Shown in pieces: positions 1-6,172 of a stretch of 6,534 nt of DNA (position 1 is its first letter; each line of letters starts with the position of its first letter). The DNA is from an uncultured Methylophaga sp. (GTDB lineage: Bacteria > Pseudomonadota > Gammaproteobacteria > Nitrosococcales > Methylophagaceae). The notes under the pieces were generated by a model. That model was given only the letters and a program-made list of their open reading frames with translations, was not told the origin of the DNA and did no database searches. The DNA lies in contig CAMPHB010000077.1 in NCBI GenBank assembly GCA_946885755.1, forward strand, positions 1-6,534, in the 5' to 3' direction. A program made the position numbers and the translations under genes.

Positions 1-1023
1 GCCGAGGCCCTGACCATTGATGATCCCGAGACTGATCCAGTTCGGGAGCTGTTCCTGACCACATGGGACAGGTTGCGGCCATTGATGAGCGAACTTGAAG
101 GGTTGGAGACGCCGGGTTTGGAAGGTGACTTCAAGCTTGCCGCGTTTATGGCGGGCGGTGATGCATTGAAGGCACTGGATGCCCTCGGCCCTGAGTATGG
201 TTTTGAAATCACCCGTGACGGGCTGCGCAGGCTTGCCCGCTTGCTGCTGGCCGAAACGGCACCGCCGAGTTTTACGCCGTTGCCTTTGGAAGTCGATCCG
301 GAATTTCGTGATTTGTTTGGTTTTGATAGCAGCAAACAAGAGGCTGAATTTCCCGAAGAATTGACGCAACACATCACCGGAGGCTTAGGCAGGCTGGGGT
401 CGTGGCTCTTACCAGCGGCTTATGCAGATACCTTCACGCCAGCCGAGGCACTAAAAGATATGGTGCCGCAACGTGACAACCTTGATGAATATCTTGCCTT
501 GGTGGCCAGCCTGCTGGAAGAGCAGGCCAGCACCTGGCTGGCTGAGAATAATAAGCTGCCGGACAGACTGGCCGAGCGGCTGGATCCGCTGGTGCGTGCC
601 ACCGCCTGGAAAGAATCCTGCTGGCGGCATTTTGCGGGTTCGGGTAGTGCTCCCGAGGTGTTGCGTTCAGCTGGTGGTGCGGTGGGCATCATGCAGATCA
701 ATGGCCGGGTCTGGCGCAAGGTCTACGATCAGGATCGCCTTGTCGATGAGGTTGATTACAACATCAATGCCGGCATTGATATTCTCACCCATTACCTTAT
801 TGATTATGCGCTCCGCAAAGGCGAGCACGAGCAGCCCGGCGGCGATGACAATTTGATCAAGGCGACTTATGCGGCTTATAACGGCGGGCCGGGGCATCTG
901 GCACGCTACCGGCGCGAAGACACGCCTGCCAGCTTAAAGGCCATTGATAATGCATTCTGGAATCACTATACGACCATCAAAACCGAGCAGTGGCCTGATA
1001 TCTCAAGCTGCTACGCGTGGTGA
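1..1023 (+). CDS. Lytic transglycosylase, SLT domain (5' end missing)
   Basis: This is the C-terminal 340 residues of a protein that very probably cleaves the glycan strands of peptidoglycan in the periplasm or at the envelope. The reading frame is open back to base 1 with no stop, so the TTG at 73 is not a convincing start and the gene begins upstream. The first ~180 visible residues match no domain I recognise. The catalytic domain follows: AWKESCW carries the likely catalytic Glu (residue 205 counting from base 1), then GAVGIMQIN (about 227-235) and YAAYNGGPG (about 290-298), the three hallmark blocks of SLT (family 23-type) transglycosylases. There are only two cysteines in the visible part, one in the active-site helix and one near the C-terminus (SSCYAW). 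A short stretch LLPAAYAD (about 136-143) resembles a signal-peptide end but lies mid-protein. The gene looks more GC-rich than its neighbours. It ends directly against the convergent msrA. Family is secure; the exact subfamily is not. Confidence 0.85.
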   Translation, partial: AEALTIDDPETDPVRELFLTTWDRLRPLMSELEGLETPGLEGDFKLAAFMAGGDALKALDALGPEYGFEITRDGLRRLARLLLAETAPPSFTPLPLEVDPEFRDLFGFDSSKQEAEFPEELTQHITGGLGRLGSWLLPAAYADTFTPAEALKDMVPQRDNLDEYLALVASLLEEQASTWLAENNKLPDRLAERLDPLVRATAWKESCWRHFAGSGSAPEVLRSAGGAVGIMQINGRVWRKVYDQDRLVDEVDYNINAGIDILTHYLIDYALRKGEHEQPGGDDNLIKATYAAYNGGPGHLARYRREDTPASLKAIDNAFWNHYTTIKTEQWPDISSCYAW

Positions 1024-1494
1024 TTAATGGCAACTGCCCTGGCCGCGTTTTTCCAGATAACACTGATGATATTCTTCCGCCGGATAAAACGTGCTGGCAG
1101 CAGTGATTTCCGTGACGATGGGCTGTGAAAATACGCCGCCGGCGTTAAGCTCTTGTTTGCGATTTTCGGCTTGCTCTTTTTGTTCGGCATCATGATAAAA
1201 CACCGCTGATCGGTATTGTGTGCCGACATCCGGCCCCTGGCGGTTGGGCGTGGTCGGATTATGGATTTGCCAGAAAAAATCCAGTAACTGACCGAAACTG
1301 ATAACTGCCGGGTCAAATTCGACTTCAATGGCTTCGGCATGACCGGTTTCACCGGTGCACACCAGTTTGTAGTCAGGGTTTTCAGTATGGCCGCCGGTAT
1401 AACCGACGCGGGTATTTTTAACGCCGGGCAGCTGCCGGAATTTGGCTTCAACGCCCCAGAAACAACCGGCGGCAAAAGTGGCAATTGTTTTCAT
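1024..1494 (-). CDS. msrA: Peptide methionine sulfoxide reductase A
   Basis: The 156-aa cytosolic enzyme reduces the S-epimer of methionine sulfoxide in proteins and free methionine, using thioredoxin as electron donor. The N-terminal AGCFWGVE block holds the catalytic Cys11. Further family blocks are VGYTGG (30-35), GHAEAIEVEFDP (51-62), FFWQIHNPTTPNRQGPDVG (73-91) and QYRSAVFY (93-100). Cys155 in the terminal GSCH is the likely recycling cysteine. Cys145 sits in EYHQCYLEK at a position often not cysteine in the family, and Cys46 is a fourth. There is no signal peptide and no MsrB fusion, and the length suits the short MsrA class. The start is supported by a strong GGAGG four bases upstream of the ATG. 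It is divergent from the pcm-like gene across an 80-bp gap and convergent with the transglycosylase gene. Confidence 0.96.
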   Translation of the reverse strand: MKTIATFAAGCFWGVEAKFRQLPGVKNTRVGYTGGHTENPDYKLVCTGETGHAEAIEVEFDPAVISFGQLLDFFWQIHNPTTPNRQGPDVGTQYRSAVFYHDAEQKEQAENRKQELNAGGVFSQPIVTEITAASTFYPAEEYHQCYLEKRGQGSCH

Positions 1495-1498
1495 AAAA

Positions 1499-1503
1499 CC
1501 TCC
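1499..1503 (-). promoter_or_regulatory. Ribosome binding site of msrA
   Basis: Read on the minus strand the sequence is CTGGAGGTTTT followed by ATG. GGAGG is a perfect Shine-Dalgarno core, spaced 4 nt from the start codon, slightly closer than usual. It fixes the msrA start at 1494. Confidence 0.8.
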
Positions 1504-1516
1504 AGAAATGTGATGC

Positions 1517-1545
1517 TTGCACGGCTTTGATAAACCCCCTATGCT
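1517..1545 (+). promoter_or_regulatory. Candidate sigma70 promoter for the pcm-like/tolC operon
   Basis: TTGCAC at 1517-1522 and TATGCT at 1540-1545 are separated by exactly 17 bp. They match the -35 and -10 consensus at 3 of 6 and 4 of 6 positions. A start of transcription near 1552 would leave a leader of about 20-25 nt before the ATG at 1575. Its position in the only sizeable gap before a four-gene run supports it. No operator palindrome is evident. The msrA promoter must lie in or overlap the same gap, but I see no clear match on the minus strand. Confidence 0.5.
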
Positions 1546-1574
1546 AGCGAATTAACTTGTTTAGCGGACCAAAT

Positions 1575-2234
1575 ATGACAGCGGAAACTTCGACAGCGCA
1601 TGCCAATACGGTTTGGCAACAATTACGGCCTAACGATGTATCAGACCCCGCCGTTTTACAAGTGTTACAAACAATTGATCGCGCCGACTTTGTCAGCCCC
1701 GAATTAAAACCGCTGGCATATGCCGATACGCAGCTGCCGATTGGCTGTGGACAGCATTTGTGGTCACCATTGCAGGAAGCCCGAATCTTACAAGCGCTGC
1801 AATTAAAAAACACTGATGATGTGCTGGAAATCGGCACCGGCAGTGGTTTGTTTACTGCCATGCTGGCGCAGTTGGCAGCACATGTTGTCAGCGTTGAAAT
1901 TCATCCGCAGTTACAGCAATCCGCTGCGCAGCATTTACAAGCATTAAATCTGACCAATATCGAATTACAGACAGGCGATGCCTGTAACGGCTGGCCGCTG
2001 CCTGACCGGGTAGATGCCATTGTGCTGACCGCCGCTTATCCGCAAGTGCCAGAGGCGTATTTGCATCAGTTAAAAGTCGGCGGCCGGTTACTGGCGATTG
2101 TCGGCAGCGCACCGGCAATGTCGGTACAGCGAATGACCCGTCAGGAAGAAACCCGCTGGCAGACCGAAAATTTATTCGAAACCGTAGTGGCGCCAATGAT
2201 TGGTGCCGAGCCCAAACCTGAATTTGCCTTTTGA
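1575..2234 (+). CDS. Protein-L-isoaspartate O-methyltransferase family protein, divergent
   Basis: This 219-aa SAM-dependent methyltransferase resembles Pcm, which methylates isoaspartyl residues in damaged proteins. Seen in the sequence: DRADFVSPELKPLAYADTQLPIG (35-57) as in Pcm, SAM motif I VLEIGTGSG (83-91), the acidic ribose-binding VSVEIHP (105-111), and GDACNGWP (134-141). However, the segment that in classical Pcm reads GQTIS-P is GQHLWSP here (59-65), so the isoaspartyl-binding Thr/Ser pair is altered. True isoaspartyl repair is therefore unproven. The frame extends upstream to a TTG at 1557, but the ATG at 1575 is the better start: it begins the family-like N-terminus and lies behind a modest AGCGGA. 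It is the first gene of a probable operon with rhodanese and tolC. From memory, a similar methyltransferase-rhodanese-tolC order occurs in other gammaproteobacteria such as Xanthomonas. Family membership is firm, substrate is not. Confidence 0.88.
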   Translation: MTAETSTAHANTVWQQLRPNDVSDPAVLQVLQTIDRADFVSPELKPLAYADTQLPIGCGQHLWSPLQEARILQALQLKNTDDVLEIGTGSGLFTAMLAQLAAHVVSVEIHPQLQQSAAQHLQALNLTNIELQTGDACNGWPLPDRVDAIVLTAAYPQVPEAYLHQLKVGGRLLAIVGSAPAMSVQRMTRQEETRWQTENLFETVVAPMIGAEPKPEFAF

Positions 2235-2247
2235 TTAAGAGACGTTT

Positions 2248-2568
2248 ATGAAACAAATGAATGCCACTGAACTGGCTGCCTGGCTGCCGGATCACCAAGC
2301 TGTATTAATTGATGTTCGTGAAGCCCACGAACTTGCCAATGGCATGTTAAAAGATGCCAGACATATTCCAATGAACCATATTCCGGCGCGGATCGGTGAA
2401 CTTGAATCCGCAAAAGACAGTCCGATAGTGCTGATTTGCCGTTCCGGGCAGCGCAGCATGCAAGTGGGCCAGTATCTTGAACAATCTGGCTTTACCGATG
2501 TGATTAACCTGCAGGGCGGAATGAATGGCTGGGCGACCGATGTCGACCCCTCAATGCGGGTGTACTGA
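2248..2568 (+). CDS. Single-domain rhodanese-like protein
   Basis: This 106-aa stand-alone rhodanese domain is of the GlpE/PspE size. Such proteins transfer sulfane sulfur to thiols or cyanide through a persulfide on the active-site cysteine. Visible blocks are VLIDVREAHELANG (19-32), the ARHIPMNHIP segment (37-46), and the active loop CRSGQRS (64-70) with catalytic Cys64, followed by INLQGGMNGW (86-95). The loop is six residues after the Cys, as in sulfurtransferases rather than Cdc25-type phosphatases. There is no signal peptide, so it should be cytosolic. The ATG at 2248 follows AAGAGA with 5 nt spacing; a second ATG three codons in is too far from it. It lies 13 nt after the methyltransferase gene and 6 nt before tolC. 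Its physiological sulfur donor and acceptor cannot be inferred. Confidence 0.93.
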   Translation: MKQMNATELAAWLPDHQAVLIDVREAHELANGMLKDARHIPMNHIPARIGELESAKDSPIVLICRSGQRSMQVGQYLEQSGFTDVINLQGGMNGWATDVDPSMRVY

Positions 2569-2574
2569 TATTTC

Positions 2575-3888
2575 ATGAAACTTTCGATAATCGTAGTTTT
2601 GCTGGCGGCATCCTTGCCAGTCAGCGCAGCGCAGGACTTGTTAGACAGCTACGATTTAGCGTTACAAAGCGATCCGCAACTGATGGCGCAGGCCGCTAAT
2701 CAGTTAGCGACCGCCGAGCTTGCCGAACAGGCAGATGCCTTGTTTTTGCCTGAAATTGGTTTAACTGCTGATGCCGGTAAAGTCCGGACTGACACCTCGT
2801 CACAACAATTTGGCGGTCGGACTGACTCGATAGATCGTGGTTACACACTCAGCATTATTCAGCCCGTTTACCGGCGCGAAAATTTTGTTCAGAACCGGCA
2901 GGCCGATATTGCGATAAGTGGCGCTGCAGCGCAGTATCAGGTCGCTGAGCAGGCGTTGATTGTCCGAGTTGCCGATGCGTATTTTGCTGTGCTGGGTGCC
3001 AAAGATGATTTGCAGTTTGCCGAGGCCGAGCGCGAAGCCATCAGTGAGCAGTTGCTGGAAGCAAAGCGTCGTTTTGAAGTCGGCCTTGCCACGATTACCG
3101 ATGTCACTGAAGCGCAGGCTGCCTTTGATATTGCTAATGCAGCGGTGATTGCCGCTGAAAATGCACTGGCCAACAGCCGTGAATTATTACGCGAAACTAC
3201 CGGCCAGTATCCTGACAGCTTGTCACCGCTCGTTGGAGAAACACCCTTAGTTCGCCCGGAACCGGAAAACCCGGAGCAGTGGAGTGAAACCGCGCTGCTA
3301 ACCAATCCATCGTTGCAGGTCGTCGGCAGTAATGTTGATTTTGCCCGTGAAAACATTGAGTTACAGCGCAGTGGTCATTACCCGTCGCTGGATGTTGTCG
3401 CGCAAAAAAATTACAGCTCACAAAGTGAAAATAATCTCAGTGGTGGCAGTCAGACCCATCAGGAAGCATTGGTTTTGCAATTTAATCTGCCGATTTATTC
3501 TGGTGGCGCTGTCAGTTCGCGTACCCGTGAGGCAGGCTTCCGGCTGGATGAAGTGATGCAAACCGAAGAACAGCTGCGACGCGCCGTGTTGCGGCAAACC
3601 CGCGAAGCCTATAACAGTGTCCTTTCCGGTATCAGTCAGGTCCAAGCATTGGAACAGGCGGTGCGCTCCAACGAAAAAGCACTGGAAGCTACCGAAGCCG
3701 GGTTTGATGTCGGCACCCGCACCACAGTTGATGTGCTCAATGCCCGCCGTGAATTATTCAGTGCCCGTCGTGATTATGCTCGATCGCGCTACAACTATAT
3801 TGTGAACACCCTTCGCTTGAAACAAGCGGCCGGCATCGTTACAGTCAACGACTTACAACAAATCAATACATGGCTGGCCAATAGTTGA
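2575..3888 (+). CDS. tolC: TolC-family outer membrane channel protein
   Basis: This 437-aa outer-membrane efflux and secretion duct forms trimers that join tripartite pumps (RND, MFS, ABC) or type I secretion systems. Residues 1-18 or 1-19 form a signal peptide (KLSIIVVLLAASLPVSA with a VSA-A cleavage pattern). Two OEP repeats follow, roughly 22-210 and 230-425, mostly helical with long Ala/Glu/Gln-rich stretches. Characteristic signatures are LDSYDLALQSDPQL near the N-terminus, the repeat-one FEVGLATITDVTEAQAAFD, its repeat-two counterpart FDVGTRTTVDVLNARRELF, and the closing LKQAAGIVTVNDLQQINTWL. No lipoprotein box is present, separating it from the OprM/NodT lipoproteins. Length is normal for the TIGR01844-type TolC without the E. 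coli C-terminal tail. It starts 6 nt after the rhodanese stop with a weak Shine-Dalgarno, so translational coupling is likely. Pump partners are not encoded in the window. Confidence 0.95.
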   Translation: MKLSIIVVLLAASLPVSAAQDLLDSYDLALQSDPQLMAQAANQLATAELAEQADALFLPEIGLTADAGKVRTDTSSQQFGGRTDSIDRGYTLSIIQPVYRRENFVQNRQADIAISGAAAQYQVAEQALIVRVADAYFAVLGAKDDLQFAEAEREAISEQLLEAKRRFEVGLATITDVTEAQAAFDIANAAVIAAENALANSRELLRETTGQYPDSLSPLVGETPLVRPEPENPEQWSETALLTNPSLQVVGSNVDFARENIELQRSGHYPSLDVVAQKNYSSQSENNLSGGSQTHQEALVLQFNLPIYSGGAVSSRTREAGFRLDEVMQTEEQLRRAVLRQTREAYNSVLSGISQVQALEQAVRSNEKALEATEAGFDVGTRTTVDVLNARRELFSARRDYARSRYNYIVNTLRLKQAAGIVTVNDLQQINTWLANS

Positions 3889-3906
3889 TTGGCAACTGAG
3901 CAAAGC

Positions 3907-3912
3907 AAGGAG
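3907..3912 (+). promoter_or_regulatory. Ribosome binding site deciding the hydrolase start
   Basis: AAGGAG at 3907-3912 lies 9 nt before the ATG at 3922. It shows that the in-frame TTG at 3889, directly after the tolC stop and upstream of this site, is not the start. A second ATG follows immediately at 3925 and cannot be excluded. Confidence 0.75.
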
Positions 3913-3921
3913 CAATTCATC

Positions 3922-4473
3922 ATGATGACGCAGACAGCTGAGAGTGTGCTGGTGGTCATTGATATACAACAAAAACTGGCAGCGGCAATGCCCAAAGGCG
4001 TTCGCGACAGAGTGGTCGGCGAGGTCAACACACTGTCAACTGCTGCGGATGTGCTGCAGATCCCGGTATTGGTGACCGAACAATACCCCAAAGGTCTGGG
4101 GCCAACGGAACCGGCACTGGCCAGTAAGTTACCGGCCAAAACGCAAATCATCGAAAAAACCGCTTTTTCCTGCGCCAGCGTGCCGGAATTTATGCAGGCA
4201 TTAAAAGCAACGGGCCGCAAGCAGGTAATTCTCACCGGTATGGAAACCCATATTTGTGTCCTGCAAACCGCGATTGATTTGCGTCAGGCAGGTTTTGAGG
4301 TGTTTGTGGTTGAGGATGCGGTCAGTTCACGGCTGAAAGGCAATCAATATAACGCCCTGCATCGAATGCGGCTGGCGGGTGTGGTGATTACCAATGTCGA
4401 ATCTGTGTTGTTTGAATGGCTGGGGGATGCCCAGCATCCGCATTTTAAAACGCTGGCGAAATTGATCCAGTAG
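3922..4473 (+). CDS. Isochorismatase-family cysteine hydrolase
   Basis: This is a 183-aa alpha/beta hydrolase of the isochorismatase-like superfamily, which includes nicotinamidases, YcaC-type proteins and true isochorismatases. The expected Asp-Lys-Cys triad is visible: Asp14 in VVIDIQQKL, Lys79 in IIEKTAFSC and Cys112 in GMETHICVLQTA. TEQYPKGLGPT (52-62) and FVVEDAVSSR are typical of the YcaC/ISOC1-like branch rather than PncA or EntB, so the substrate is unknown. There is no signal peptide. It starts 33 nt after tolC, behind a good AAGGAG, and is probably the last gene of the operon. No functional link to TolC can be deduced. The gene downstream is convergent. Confidence 0.9.
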   Translation: MMTQTAESVLVVIDIQQKLAAAMPKGVRDRVVGEVNTLSTAADVLQIPVLVTEQYPKGLGPTEPALASKLPAKTQIIEKTAFSCASVPEFMQALKATGRKQVILTGMETHICVLQTAIDLRQAGFEVFVVEDAVSSRLKGNQYNALHRMRLAGVVITNVESVLFEWLGDAQHPHFKTLAKLIQ

Positions 4474-4515
4474 TGGCTGTTGCGTTTTCATCCCAGGCTT
4501 TAAAGGCCAGCAATT

Positions 4516-4544
4516 TATCGCGAGGCAGGAAGGCTAACGCGATA
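4516..4544. other. 7-bp inverted repeat downstream of the tolC operon
   Basis: TATCGCG at 4516-4522 and CGCGATA at 4538-4544 are perfect inverted copies separated by 15 nt. The position, about 40 nt after the hydrolase stop, would suit a transcript-end hairpin. No T-run follows, so it is not a standard intrinsic terminator. It may be an mRNA 3'-end structure or chance. Confidence 0.4.
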
Positions 4545-4554
4545 CTCCAATAAA

Positions 4555-4630
4555 GTCATTCCGGAATTTTCCTGAGTAATTATCCGGAATTCAGCCAGCC
4601 GCTCTGGATTCCCGCCGCCGCGGGAATGAC
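4555..4630. repeat. MITE-like palindromic repeat with two hairpins
   Basis: This 76-bp element is bounded by perfect 8-bp inverted ends, GTCATTCC (4555-4562) and GGAATGAC (4623-4630). The left half folds alone: ATTCCGGAATT (4558-4568) pairs with AATT (4578-4581) plus CCGGAAT (4584-4590), leaving a 2-nt bulge and a 9-nt loop. The right half is a second hairpin, ATTCCCGC/GCGGGAAT, with a 4-nt loop. TCCGGAATT occurs twice directly (4560-4568 and 4583-4591). It sits in the gap between two convergent genes, where dispersed repeats are usually tolerated. Only one copy is in the window, so being a repeat is inferred from structure and from resemblance to the common TGGATTCCCGC...GCGGGAATGAC type of dispersed palindrome. 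Confidence 0.6.
4608..4627. repeat. dRS3-like 20-bp palindrome
   Basis: The right hairpin fits ATTCCC-N8-GGGAAT exactly (ATTCCC 4608-4613, GGGAAT 4622-4627). This is the pattern described for the dRS3 repeat of Neisseria, which there occurs in many copies and serves as a target for filamentous prophage insertion. Two further G/C pairs extend the stem to 8 bp around the loop CGCC. Whether it is evolutionarily related to neisserial dRS3 or a convergent palindrome is unknown. Confidence 0.55.
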
Positions 4631-4666
4631 CCTGGTTTTTATGCCATTACTGCAGGGCCCTTGCAA

Positions 4667-6172
4667 TCAGGCATGCAGCCGCTGACGTTTATTGGCCGTG
4701 CCCTGACGTGCCGGTTTATTAAGTTGTGGCAGCCTGACAAAGTCAGCTTTGCCTTTAATGCCGTTACGCTCAAAGTCTTGCATCAGTAATGCTTCGGCTT
4801 GCGTTGTTTCGATAGCCAAATCTTCAGTCATCACCAGATAGAGCAATTCAAACAGGCGCTTAAGTGCGATATGCGCTGTCTGACCGGTACGTTGATACAG
4901 CGCTTCACTGATCTGCATAAACCGTTCAAAAGGCTGGTCACCGAGTAACACCGGCAACGTATTGATAAAGCGGCCTGAGTTGCCAATCAAATCCCAGAAG
5001 CGGGCAAAGCGGCTGACCTGTTGCATGTCACTAAAGCTGATATCGCGGCTGCACAACAGGTTATACGGTGGCAGCGGATTAAATCGCAGTTGATAGTTTT
5101 CAATATGCCGGTTCAGTGGTGCACCGCGCAGCCGCTTTAAGATCCCGACCTGAATTTCATGCGGATTCAGCGCCACCAGTTGATCAAAACTATTGGCGAA
5201 GTTTGCCAGTGTATCGCCGGGCAGGCCGAAAATCAGATCGGTATGCAGATGCGCGCCGGTTTGTTTACGCAGCCACCTAATATTGCTTTTACTTTTGTCA
5301 TTGTCCTGCCGGCGGCTGATCCGTTTTTGAATGTCGATATCAAAAGTCTGAATGCCGATTTCAAACTGCAGACTTTGTGGCGGAAATTTTTGCAAAATGG
5401 TCTGCAGTTTTTCCGGTAAATTATCCGGCACCACTTCAAAATGCAGATACAGATCGTCGCTCATCCGCGCCAGGAAAAACTCCAGAATCGCCACACTGGT
5501 GCTGACTTTGAGGTTAAACGTGCGGTCGATGAATTTATAGTTACGCACGCCGCGCCGCCACAACAAATCCATTTCCGCCAAAAATGCCTCCAGCGGAAAG
5601 GCGGTGGCGGTTTTATCCAGCGCCGACAGGCAGAATTCACATTTAAACGGGCAGCCGCGTGAGGCTTCCACATAAATCAGCCGGTTTTTGATGTCTTCGT
5701 CGTTATAAAGTGAATAAGGTAAAACCAGATTTTCAAGCGGCGTGGCGCGGCCGTCGATATATTTTTCTGCCGGCGTCTGGCCCGTCAGAAGTTGCTGACA
5801 AAGTTCGCGAAAATCCTGTTCTCCCGGACCGGCAATAACATAATCGGCTAATTCACAAACCGGGGGTAAATCGGGTTTATGGCTCACTTCCGGGCCGCCA
5901 AGGACAATTTTCAGATCAGGCTGAATGGTTTTAAGCAAAGCCACCACAGCCTCGGTTTCTTTGACATTCCAAATATACACACTGAAACCGATGACCTGCG
6001 GCTGCCGGTTGAGCAGTTGTTCGGCGATTTGCTGAGCCTGTTCCTGAATGGTGAACTCAACAATCGCGGCCTGCTGCTGCAACTCAGCCAGATTGGCCAG
6101 TAAATAACGCAGCCCGAAAGCACTATGCATAAAGCGGGCATTGAGCGTCGTTAAGAGAATTGGTGTGCTCAT
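4667..6172 (-). CDS. B12-binding-type radical SAM protein (DUF4080-like C-terminus)
   Basis: This 501-aa protein of unknown reaction belongs to the cobalamin-binding-domain radical SAM group. Residues about 3-125 form a Rossmann-like B12-binding-type domain: ILLTTLNARFMHSAFGLRYLL, VIGFSVYIWNV, KIVLGGPEVSH and DYVIAGPGEQDF. No DxHxxG is seen, so any cobalamin would bind without histidine ligation. The radical SAM core (about 164-360) carries GCPFKCEFC with Cys174, Cys178 and Cys181, the CxxxCxxC that binds the 4Fe-4S cluster. Later strands show FEVVPDNLP, LQFEIGIQTFD and DLIFGLPGD. The C-terminal ~130 residues resemble the DUF4080 extension, ending in a basic tail. No Shine-Dalgarno precedes the ATG, but it overlaps the sbcB stop as ATGA, implying translational coupling. 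Members are annotated as radical SAM proteins without known substrate. Family is firm, function is not. Confidence 0.9.
   Translation of the reverse strand: MSTPILLTTLNARFMHSAFGLRYLLANLAELQQQAAIVEFTIQEQAQQIAEQLLNRQPQVIGFSVYIWNVKETEAVVALLKTIQPDLKIVLGGPEVSHKPDLPPVCELADYVIAGPGEQDFRELCQQLLTGQTPAEKYIDGRATPLENLVLPYSLYNDEDIKNRLIYVEASRGCPFKCEFCLSALDKTATAFPLEAFLAEMDLLWRRGVRNYKFIDRTFNLKVSTSVAILEFFLARMSDDLYLHFEVVPDNLPEKLQTILQKFPPQSLQFEIGIQTFDIDIQKRISRRQDNDKSKSNIRWLRKQTGAHLHTDLIFGLPGDTLANFANSFDQLVALNPHEIQVGILKRLRGAPLNRHIENYQLRFNPLPPYNLLCSRDISFSDMQQVSRFARFWDLIGNSGRFINTLPVLLGDQPFERFMQISEALYQRTGQTAHIALKRLFELLYLVMTEDLAIETTQAEALLMQDFERNGIKGKADFVRLPQLNKPARQGTANKRQRLHA
6169..6172 (-). other. ATGA stop-start overlap of sbcB and the radical SAM gene
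   Basis: On the minus strand the four bases ATGA contain the radical SAM start codon (6172-6170) and the sbcB stop TGA (6171-6169). The 18 bases before it lack a Shine-Dalgarno. Reinitiation by ribosomes finishing sbcB is the likely way the second gene is translated, so both share one message. Confidence 0.85.

Noticed and set aside
73..75. TTG as the start of the transglycosylase
   Set aside because: The frame is open to base 1 and no Shine-Dalgarno precedes the TTG; the protein lacks a signal peptide from this point, so the true start is upstream.
1024..1054. Terminator for the transglycosylase gene inside the msrA 3' end
   Set aside because: A T-run exists at about 1050-1054, but the only stems before it are 3-4 bp with tiny loops, too weak to call.
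1011..1484. 157-aa open frame on the minus strand overlapping msrA
   Set aside because: It is a shifted-frame shadow of msrA, low-complexity and without any recognisable motif, whereas the msrA frame has all family blocks and a strong ribosome binding site.
1557..1574. TTG-initiated six-residue extension of the Pcm-like protein
   Set aside because: It would begin almost at the predicted transcription start with no ribosome binding site; the ATG at 1575 fits better.
3889..3921. TTG-initiated eleven-residue extension of the isochorismatase-family protein
   Set aside because: The AAGGAG lies inside this stretch and points to the ATG at 3922.
4608..4640. Intrinsic terminator (GC-rich hairpin plus TTTTT)
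   Set aside because: The T-run begins 8 nt after the stem with CCTGG in between, and on the other strand no T-run follows. The hairpin is better explained as part of the palindromic repeat.
5159..5662. Several plus-strand open frames of 60-90 aa opposite the radical SAM gene
   Set aside because: They are antisense shadows with no motifs, no ribosome binding sites and compositions dictated by the coding strand.
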